NCBI GenBank assembly: GCA_034190875.2
Contig: CM067343.1
Span: 42,050,109-42,114,108 of the forward strand
Source: Urechis unicinctus
Lineage: Eukaryota > Annelida > Polychaeta > Xenopneusta > Urechidae
Reading direction: 5' to 3'
DNA: 64,000 bases
A program made the translations under genes and the position numbers. Positions 54,314 to 64,000 of the stretch are shown here, in pieces (the stretch's first letter is position 1; each line of letters begins with the position of its first letter). A model generated the notes under the pieces. The model made no database searches. It was not told the DNA's origin and saw only the letters and a program-made list of their open reading frames with translations.

Positions 54314-55030
54314 CTTTGAGTCAGGCACTTAGGGAGTACGACGTTAAGAAATTGCGCCGACATATTCCGTTCAATAAAACGTCTTCCCTGAAATTGTATT
54401 GAATGATGTCGTTCTACATGGTAACTATTCATCGCTAGGTCATAGAATACCACACTGGCTTACATTAACCAAGGGCCCATAGAGTGCTTGGCATTATCAA
54501 TAAATCAATATGCAACACACGATCTGGGTTTTTAAGCTTAGTAGCTTTTGCTGCTTTGGTGCTTTAAGTTCATCGTTTTTATTCCTAATTTGATGTTTAA
54601 AGTTCCTTACGGTAGTAAGGATATGCCGAAGAAATTATCATGATGAAAGTGTGCTTAACTGGGCGAACCTGAAGGGCATTCGAATTTGTCCAAAGATGAC
54701 AGTCATGGCTAGAGCAATAAGTGTGTCTATATTTGTCGCATTACATATATGATCGTCTGCTTATTGGATTATAATTACATTATTTGCCTGCAAATGTTTG
54801 GTGTTTACAAAAGCTCTAACGCCGCACTTCCAATTGTTTAAATGAAGTAGCCATTGGATTGATCATTTGGCAGAGTTGGTAGTTAATTTGTAAGATAATA
54901 ACGTCGTTCTGGCTTGGACTCCGTTCCTTCAAAATGATGCAGCTTGCAACGTGAGTATGCGTATTGGGCATGCCGCAGTATGTATGATGCTCAACAGACG
55001 GCATGATAAACGTCATATCAATATAACAAT
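54314..55030. other. Copy B sequence at the place of the pogo element
   Basis: It shares GTCAGG and ACTTAGGGAG (about 54,317-54,337) with the left end of the copy A element, then differs completely until 55,031. The shared words could be a remnant of the element's 17-bp repeat. The rest is unassigned. Confidence 0.4.
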
Positions 55031-55189
55031 ACAACCTTGCCAATGCAATAAATTTCATGTCGTAATTTAAAACAATTCAATGTTTGCAGTGGTTGATTTA
55101 CGAATCAAGCAATTTACTTCAATTCAATTTCCCCTTAACATGGTGGCAGTCTTTGAAAATAATTCATATTTAGATATTTGCCATATACA

Positions 55190-56085
55190 GAAACGAATGC
55201 CTAATGTAACCCCTTTTCTTAATTCTTTGCAAAGATCTCTGAAAACGCACTTGATACAACCATTCGTGTTGGATCATCAATCGTGCACCACTGGTCAAGA
55301 AGTGTTGCATTATTTCACCGTACATAGTTATCATGAGCTGTTATATACATCCACTAAATCAGGGATAATATGAGAAGGGACTCTCTTTTACATCACGTGT
55401 GTCTCCATCTCATGTCTTGAGGAGTGGAAACGGACTCCATTGTGCATAACTTGACAGTAGCGGAAATGGATGAGCCAATGAGCCATTGATTAGCAGTCGA
55501 AAGCTTTACAACGACTCCTTCATTACCAATTTCGTTGCCCTTCTACGTTGTATAACAGGTTTGGATACAAAAAGCATAATAAAGTAATGCGGGCTCATTT
55601 TTAGGTTCAATTGATGCTATTACATATCGATTTACTGATAGTTCAAGTGGAAGCTCCCATGTTGGTACAAAACTTTAGCATATTTTAGTATTTTCGGTAT
55701 TAGTTACAAATCGCGAAATAATTGCACAATAATTATGTTTGATAGTTCCTCTCTTTAGTATTTTTGAGAGCGGCAAAGAACAGAAAATTGATATTGTGAT
55801 AATGACTCTGCATGAACTAAAAGTGGTTGTACCCGGCGCAAAATTGCGTTTTGGCGACTAGAAATTGTCCCTACCTGGTCACTATTTCGGACCTGTCAGC
55901 GGAACACTTGCAGTAAAGAGAACTTGCAACAGATAAGTAATATGTGATGTAAACCTTAGGTTCTCATATCCAAGAGTGAACAACGTGTCACTTGCCACCC
56001 CATCTCTTAACCTCTCTTTATATACCCCATATGTGATCGTTCCCATGCCCGCCCGACTGGAGCTGCACGTGACCCTCAAAGACGG
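55190..56085. other. 0.9-kb segment present only in duplication copy B
   Basis: Copy A joins at about 16,095 (CATATACAGAAAC...GCCAACATCTACCC). No mobile-element protein or terminal repeats are visible. Confidence 0.55.
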
Positions 56086-56565
56086 GCCAACATCTACCCT
56101 GCCCTAACAGACAAGGAATTTACCAGTGCCGAAAGAATTCGGTAGCTTGAGACGTGAAACTAGGGTAGGACTTGTTGCCTTCATTCAACAACATATAGTG
56201 CGCATATTTGCATCGTAGCATTCTGGTTTGTCATCTTCCTTTACTGTCACAGAAGTTTTATATTGATAATCGCTGTTGAGTACCCATTGATGTAAAGCGG
56301 CTTCGTATAGTGAGAGCAGAAGGACAGTATCCATCATTTATTTATTAAATATAAGAAATGTGTAGATGTATTCTATTGATATCCTTTAAAACCAATATGC
56401 TCTATATTCGGATTGTACCACGCATATCGAATAAGCGTTGTGCGTTTCACACGCGATTATGGGGGTATCAGTGCTTTTTTTTTTGTCCCTTTGTTACCAA
56501 TTATGGCTAACAAGAATGCTAGGCAAGCATGGCTTCTTTCCTTCTGACCCACTAAGAAAATACAT

Positions 56566-56919
56566 TTGGGACCAGTGATTGGTTGCCATCAGGTAACGAC
56601 ATATCAAATGCTACGATCCTGCAGAGGACAGCGCCATCGGAGCACATTAACAGATTACTCACTCGCCATATTGTTCGGTCTCGAGACGCCTTTGCTCGGA
56701 GTCAGTTATCTTGATGACCAGTATTGTTGTTATATACGAGACATTTCTAAAACGTATGTCTCTAATGGATTAGTATCATTCTACAAATGGCGAACTGCAT
56801 TCATCACATATTCACGTCGATCCGTCGAAACAATTGGTGCAGCTGTAAATTGGAATGCCTCGTATAATATGAAATACGGAGCAAACAAAAGTCATACACT
56901 TTGTATTTCAACTACTTAG
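56566..56919 (+). other. 117-codon frame, open in copy B only
   Basis: MGPVIGCHQVTTYQMLRSCR starts in B-only sequence. From about codon 23 it overlaps sequence shared with A (18,168-18,460): LLGVSYLDDQYCCYIRDISK in B reads LLGVSYLDDQ-stop in A, and frame changes follow in A. No family recognised. It could be a fragment of a gene intact in B and dead in A, or chance. Confidence 0.2.
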
Positions 56920-57229
56920 AATATAAAATTCATGTTAAAGGCATGCTGCCGCAATGCTTGTAAAAGCTAGCTGCTGTATACTTCTTACATATTCAATAGT
57001 ATTGCTATGTCACCCCAGTTGACTATCCAAATGCCGACACTCCCCAGTAATTTCTTGTGGGGATGACATTGATGCGCAGTGAATCAAATTTATAGTAAAA
57101 TAGACCTTATTGCAGGTCTTAGTTTGGTGGATCGTTTGCAGATATCCATAAATTCGCGGTGGTGCGACTACTTATACACTGCTTATCTAGTGCCTACAAC
57201 ACACTAAACAGGATACAAAACGCCAATTT

Positions 57230-57469
<240 letters not shown>

Positions 57470-58960
57470 AAATATATATTTGCATTTCATTACACATGCC
57501 ACAAGATATTGTTATATCATCTGTTTTATGCACTTGTGCAGATCGTACTGCATCATTTACACATCTTTACTACACAACCTCTCTGCAGCATAGTTTATCT
57601 GCAAAAGTGCGTTCACGCTGATGCTGATGTTAACTGTATTCCAAAAATATAAGCATATAGCGTTTCCAAATCCAAGAACAAATTGAGAAGCACCTAATGA
57701 AAATACCACGTCCATTTTTTCGTTGCTGCGGTTAACAGTCCGTGCAACAGTACGTAAATCGTATAATTAACTACCAAGGGTTGTTATACATAGAGCACGG
57801 AGGTATGTTTCTTCCCTTTATGTGACTTAGTTTAACACACAAGAGACATTAGCGTTTCATCGCACAAACACGGACAGTCCATGAAAGTGAGGGTTATTCT
57901 GCCCATAAACTTAATGACTGCATCAGCTTAAGCATTTATGATTATATTTTCGTAATTAAAGCTTTATTTCATTATATGGTAATGTGCTCTGTTGGTGCCA
58001 TGGGATATATAGAACAAGCCAATTAGTGCAATGCATTGTGTGCCATCAATGATGAGTAATATGTGGTTATGCAAAATTGTAACGTATATCGCGTTTCTAT
58101 TTCGAGTGTTTCCTTGGTGTTACACGCCAGCATCGTTTCGACACATTTGCGTTACTAATATAAGTAAAATAGATAATCTAAGAGGTTGACAAACTCTGGT
58201 CCAAACATAATAAATCCATTACTACTGATAAGTCTGTTAGTGAATTAACATGGATTTTGTATCATCTCGACGACCAATGTTCATAGGATGTCTGAACGCG
58301 TACGAAAGCGAAAGCACAAACATCTCGTTCTATCTATCTGCTATGTGCATCATGTCTTGACAGGAGAAATATTCTTTTGGTTTGTTTTGTTTATATAATT
58401 GTGCGTTATAGCGTATTGCATATCTTGTTGAAAACGTGCCGCACATCCGATATTACTCTTAATATGTGATAATGATGGATAAATATTTCATTATTGTCAT
58501 AGGGTGCGTGTTGCCGCGAACCGAATTATATGATGCAGAATCAACATGCTGCACTACACATCAAACAGAACATTAACCAAACACGCATCATAAGGTATAT
58601 CGATATGGAATGGTGGAGCATAGCTTTAGGCCTATTGATTACGTAGTTACATGTTTGGACTAATGTTCAGGAAATGTCCATTATACAGTACGATACTGTT
58701 ACATGCTAGCTGAGTGGAAGTTGGCGAAGGGGGTTTGATGATTTTAAGGGATACAATAACGTCATATATGGATTACTGTCATCAGTAAATACACGAGACG
58801 ATGTACGTCCTTTGCAGTATTAGTGTAGCTGAAGACGGTCCATATTATCTTTTAATGCGGTAATCACAAGTCGTCAAGAAAGTACCAATGCAGACGTAGG
58901 CACACAACAACGCATGCACACAAGCTTACACCTCCCTCACCCCTGCCCACACACACGCAC

Positions 58961-59460
58961 ACATACATACATACATACATACAGACATACATACATACAG
59001 ACATACATACATACACATACATACATACATACATACATACATACATACATACATACATACATACATACATACATACATACATACATACATACAGATACAT
59101 ACAGACATACAGACAGACATACATACATACAACATACAGACATACATACAGACAGACACATACATACATACATACATACATACAGACAGACATACATACA
59201 TACAGACACATACATACATACATACATACATACATACATACATACATACATGCATACATACATACATACATACACACATACATACATACATACATACATA
59301 CATACATACATACATACATACATACATACATACATACATACATACATACATACATACATACATACATACATACATACATACATACATACATACATACATA
59401 CATACATACATACATACATACATACATACATACATACATACATACATACATACATACATA
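58961..59460. repeat. (CATA)n microsatellite, copy B
   Basis: About 125 tetranucleotide units. The left part (to about 59,280) is rich in CAGA and CACA variants; the right 180 bp are pure. Copy A has a different interruption pattern. Confidence 0.98.
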
Positions 59461-60521
59461 CTTTGGCACTTTGATTATACAAATATACAACAACATTTAC
59501 TCTTGCCTGTGTGTTGCGATTATACCATACATCGTGAGGACGTCAAGGCCGTGTACATAAAATGTTTTATTCCTTTACCTCTATACTTCTTTGTTTATTG
59601 TCCATTGTACTATTGTTTGCATGAATAATTTGTGAGTTGAGCAGGGCCGATTCTAAAGAATAATGCGCGGTGCCAGATATATCGTTACTTTGGAATAGAA
59701 ATATGGAATGAATTGTTTCACTAACGTTGTATAGCGCCTATTTCTAAAGGCAATGGCCAGAAAACACATGATAGCTGTACCATTATTTCTGCAATTCGGT
59801 AAATATGGCTCATATAATAAAGCGTATAATCAACTTGTTTGGTGACTTTTTGTATGGTTTTGGAAGGCGTTTGTGATAATTGATAGTCTCGCACGTAACA
59901 TTGCGATTTCAACATTGAATTTTCGGTTGTTGTGCAGAGGCAGTATGGCGACTGTAATTAACGACTGTAATTAACGACAATTCACTTGATCCATTTTAAG
60001 TTGTATGCAGACAATATGCTACAATAACGCACATAGCGGAAAATCAATGGTACATCAGCTTAGCAACAATAGTTAGGAATATATATGAGAGATTTCTTAG
60101 CTGGCAACTGACAAAACATTTACACAAACACAATGTATTAAACAAATCGTAGAGCACGTTACTCTAGAAATGGATAATTATGTCAGTTTGGAAAAAACTC
60201 TCAATAAAGTATCAGCTTAACCGTGGTCTGGCAACCAGGCGCAAGGCACTCAAGTTTATCAAGTTGTTCGTTAGTCCCGGTTCCATCGTAGTCTTTCACA
60301 TAGATATCAATTTTTCTGTGTGCATTCTTATTAATACATAGAACATGATAGCAATCTTTGCTACTTATGAAAGACTAAAAATGAGGCCCATAATGAGCAT
60401 TATAGATAGCATAGTGTATTTGACAAAAGGAAACTTTTAACAAATGCTTGTTAACTACGAAAAGCGTAAGTTCTTGCATATATCTTATACAGGAGCGAAT
60501 TTCGAATACCAAACGTATTTA

Positions 60522-60624
60522 ACGGCTCTACCTGGTTAACGGTTGGATGCCATTAAAATCTTTTATTGTTCAATTAAAACAAGTGACAAGTAAAATGTTT
60601 ACGAATGGGCCGATTACACATTGA
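60522..60624 (-). repeat. Inverted fragment relative to copy A
   Basis: GGTTGGATGCCATTAAAATC (60,541-60,560) and GGGCCGATTACACATTGA (60,607-60,624) are the reverse complement of copy A at 24,451-24,520. The order is reversed too, so this is a true local inversion with about 30 bp of altered sequence between. Confidence 0.75.
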
Positions 60625-60662
60625 ATGTTTCCTCAATGCAGCCGTACAGATATGGTTATATG

Positions 60663-61470
60663 CCCAGCAAACACACTACGTACGAACTACGTAGTACTGA
60701 TGAAGTTTGTTGAAACTATCATATCGTTCAGTCGTGTATCTTGTAAATTGAAATTATTCATTATTATCTCTTCCGTGTAATTATACTGATGCAAACTAAT
60801 CCATGCAATCAGTAACGGGTTCCTATTGGATTGAGCAAGTTATTAGGAAGTGTGTGTGGGTGGGGTAAGAGCTAGCAAGTGATTTGAGCAAGGGGAGTTT
60901 GTAGTGTACCATGTATTAAGTTGAACACTATTGGATATCACGGGAAATTAATTTTAAAAGGGCAGCTTTATATTAGAGTGCCAGTTGCTTATTGGACACC
61001 AAGTATAGCCTTTGTTTTATCGTATGTGATATGAATTACAGAATCATACTGTTTAATAAATCTGTAAAATATATCCACTTATTACATAATCTTCTATCAT
61101 GTGTTGACAGGTACGAGCTTCTACATCCAAAAATAAGAAAGCGCGTCCCTCTCTTGCAGCAATTGACACTTCACATTCTGAGGAGGGCCAGCCCAATTAA
61201 CCAAGCTGTTGATAACCAACTTTATGTACCCTATTTTGTTTTGAATGGCATTTTTGCTGTCAATGATAACGTAGTAAGAAGGTAGCATACAGGTGCCCAA
61301 ATATCCCTAACAGGTTGCGGAATGGTAATTTCACTACGTATTTTAAATACGTAGTTAAAATGTTTCTGGTAGTCCACACTTTTACGTAATCATAACGTAG
61401 AAACACTACGTAATCACTACCAAACAACTACGTAATAACAACGTATATAGTACGTAAATTGTTTTCTGGG
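60663..61470. mobile_element. Non-autonomous element with ACGTA-rich terminal inverted repeats
   Basis: The left end CCCAGCAAACACACTACGTA (60,663) and the reverse complement of the right end, CCCAGAAAACAATTTACGTA (from 61,470), agree over about 34 bp at roughly 75%. The interior near the right end is full of TACGTA words, including a near-perfect palindrome (61,334-61,354, arms CTACGTATTT/AAATACGTAG). An 18-bp direct repeat (AGCCGTACAGATATGGTT) lies just outside the left end (60,640-60,657) and again at 61,801-61,818, beyond an AT-rich tail. A 97-codon frame inside (60,992-61,285) has no transposase motif. Absent from copy A. Confidence 0.6.
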
Positions 61471-62021
<551 letters not shown>

Positions 62022-62857
62022 GTTGGATTTTGCTTAGTCGTTCCGATTGCTAAAATTAATGAACGATCGTATTCGCGACCATCACAACTTGATACAACCG
62101 GCTCATGATCCTGTCTAGTAAATGGGTGCATATTATTATGAAATCAATTGTTATCATAATTACATGAACGCACCACATAGCACAGAACAACTACTTCCAT
62201 TCATTAGTTGATGCCCGGCCTGGGTACCGTCATTAACTCACAGGCAAAGCAACTATTTGTACCTCTCGGGTGTTCAGTACTCATTCACGCCGCAATGAAT
62301 GTAACTTCGGCATTTACAACTGCATTATAAACATTATGCTGATTCCTCGACACCTTATTCAATGTAGTGGTACGTATTTTGATGGTTTATAAATGAGGGC
62401 AGCATCTGCGGTCTATACTGAACAACATCGTTGGGCTAATACCTGTTATCTTTTATTACAAACAAATATTGCTCCCTGTCTTATTAGCTATATTCAGCAA
62501 AGAGATTCAATTACAGCTCATATGAAAATGCCCAATTATACACTTATTATAGACGTTATACGCAATTTGTGATAGATGCGACATGCGAAGGCGACGACAC
62601 ACCTTGTATTTACTAATGAAACTATTTTGAATACATTATCAAATCTTTTGTGATCACATTTACCAGGGTATTGACATTTCTTCTTATACATTGATTATTC
62701 TTGCAATGGCACTAAACCAAATAACCCATTGAAGAAAGAGCAACGATAACATAAGGCATACTCCAATTGAGTGGTAACTATAAAATGCTACAAATATTAT
62801 AGTTTATTGTTTCAACTCATGGTATTACATCCGTATCAAAAGGTTGCATGCAATGAC

Positions 62858-63093
62858 CAATAAATCATTAGCTGAGCTACCAAGATGTTTACACATTTAA
62901 ATGTCATTTCATTCAGTAATGTGTTAGGAATGTTAAACGAAATACCGGTTTATACATACTGCGCATCACCTATACCACTCCCCCCCCCACACCTTACACA
63001 CACACACACCCCACTCTACAAGCCTCACTTCCCCCAACAACATGTAATTGCATCTAATTGTGATAAATATAGCCTGTGTTATATTCGAATTGC
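62858..63093. other. 0.24-kb segment present only in duplication copy B
   Basis: Copy A joins near 26,712 (GCATGCAATGTTAGTGCGATC). It contains a nine-C run and a short CA run (62,980-63,013). Confidence 0.5.
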
Positions 63094-63148
63094 GTGTTAT
63101 TGCGATCTTGTCACAGACGCTTAATGTTTAATCAATAAAGCGAACGAG

Positions 63149-63880
63149 TTAACTACGATATCTGTATCCGCAAATTAATGCTGCCGGCAGTGTGCCCGAT
63201 AGCTTACCTAAAAGGGAATTATGATATAGTTGAAAGTGTGAAAGGGTCATTAGTAACAAGCAATTCGATTTGGTCTCTCGATTAGGCGCATTGATAATAG
63301 CATTGCATCGGTTGAAGCCAGTTTGACAATGAAACACATTAGAATCACTATTTAATGTTATGGTGAACGTGTTTGAAACGGCTTTGGCATTAGTCAGTTT
63401 ATTGTGCATGTATCGATGTGAACTTTTAAGGATTTGTAAAATGGAATGAATACATTGTCAGAAAATCAATGCAATAATTTATCAGGGAGCATGGTGTGAT
63501 ATAATTGAGTATAGGTGCGATGCCAGTCATTCAAAACGTGGTTCTATCTTAATACAGACACATAATGATTTATTTGAAAGCGGTTTGCGAAGTGGTTATT
63601 CACTTTAATAAACATCTCATTATTGTAACTGTATTGCAGCCAGTCCCAACTTACCAGCATGTTCATATTTTCGGCATCACATTTGTACCAGCGTATGGCC
63701 TATTTATCATTATCGCCGGTTTTGGTACATTTATGGAAACGCAGTGAAATGTGCACCTATAGAACGCACCAAATAAAAAGCCATGTATTTCGATGGCGCA
63801 TGCTGCAGTTATCATCACCAAGAGATGGGTGCACGATAACTGACGATGTCAGTAATATGTTGAGTAAAATGGTCTCTTAA
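63149..63880. other. Best-conserved block of the duplication, copy B side
   Basis: It corresponds to 26,765-27,498 in copy A. Includes the 86-codon minus-strand frame shared with A (63,149-63,409), the exon-like hydrophobic frame (63,647-63,747), a 73-codon plus frame (63,659-63,880) and the hairpin at 63,806-63,842. Functions unknown. Confidence 0.4.
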
Positions 63881-64000
63881 GTATCAGCTATGGCCGATTC
63901 AGTAATTGTCAATTAATGATAACGTAAATATCAAATCAAAATGTATCAATCTTATAATGGATTGTCATTTTCTTGATAATGTTGGTTCATGTAATATAAC

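Noticed and set aside
54430..54480. Possible second P2X7-like last-exon relic (CTAGGTCATAGAATACCAC resembles part of exon 3)
   Set aside because: Similarity covers only about 45 bp without the AYRQ or YVGF motifs; could be chance.
62868..62885. tRNA A-box-like string on the minus strand (GGTAGCTCAGCTAA)
   Set aside because: It sits at the wrong end of its segment for a SINE head, and no B box is found at tRNA spacing.

Overview
The window is AT-rich, animal-type nuclear DNA. It has long TA, TG and CATA microsatellites, a GT-AG intron-containing gene relic, a pogo/Tigger-type transposon, a satellite array and a large segmental duplication. There is no operon structure, and I see no rRNA, convincing tRNA, CRISPR array or intact conserved gene. 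The only two recognisable proteins are a P2X7-receptor cytoplasmic-domain-like protein and a CENP-B/pogo transposase. Together with the microsatellite load they suggest a non-model metazoan, perhaps a marine invertebrate; I cannot name a phylum. Most open frames here are no longer than chance allows at this base composition.

Layout. 1-10.9 kb: mostly unrecognised sequence with three microsatellites, a decayed three-exon P2X7-like gene (3535-4343) and a small local duplication (6.55-7.73 kb). 10.9-27.6 kb: copy A of a direct segmental duplication. It contains a pogo-type element (14.15-15.93 kb) whose transposase has lost most of its DDE core and carries a nonsense codon. 27.6-35 kb: sequence I cannot assign, with one 113-bp tandem repeat. 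35.1-42.44 kb: AT-rich sequence leading into a 6.8-kb tandem array built of two alternating modules, A (about 390-410 bp) and B (about 680-686 bp), joined at a shared 34-bp motif. 42.44-50.3 kb: two old, diverged copies of a 1.3-1.5-kb segment, an 18-bp minisatellite, a run of 28 G and sequence I cannot assign. 50.3-64.0 kb: copy B of the segmental duplication, which continues past the window edge.

Nothing here works as a pathway. The content is a record of genome turnover: duplication, insertion and deletion between the two copies, satellite expansion and decay of mobile or duplicated genes. If the duplication is tandem, its period is about 39 kb (10.93 kb to 50.32 kb), and sequence beyond 64 kb should repeat the 27.6-50 kb segment, including the satellite array. 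All comparisons were made by eye; no alignment or database search was run.
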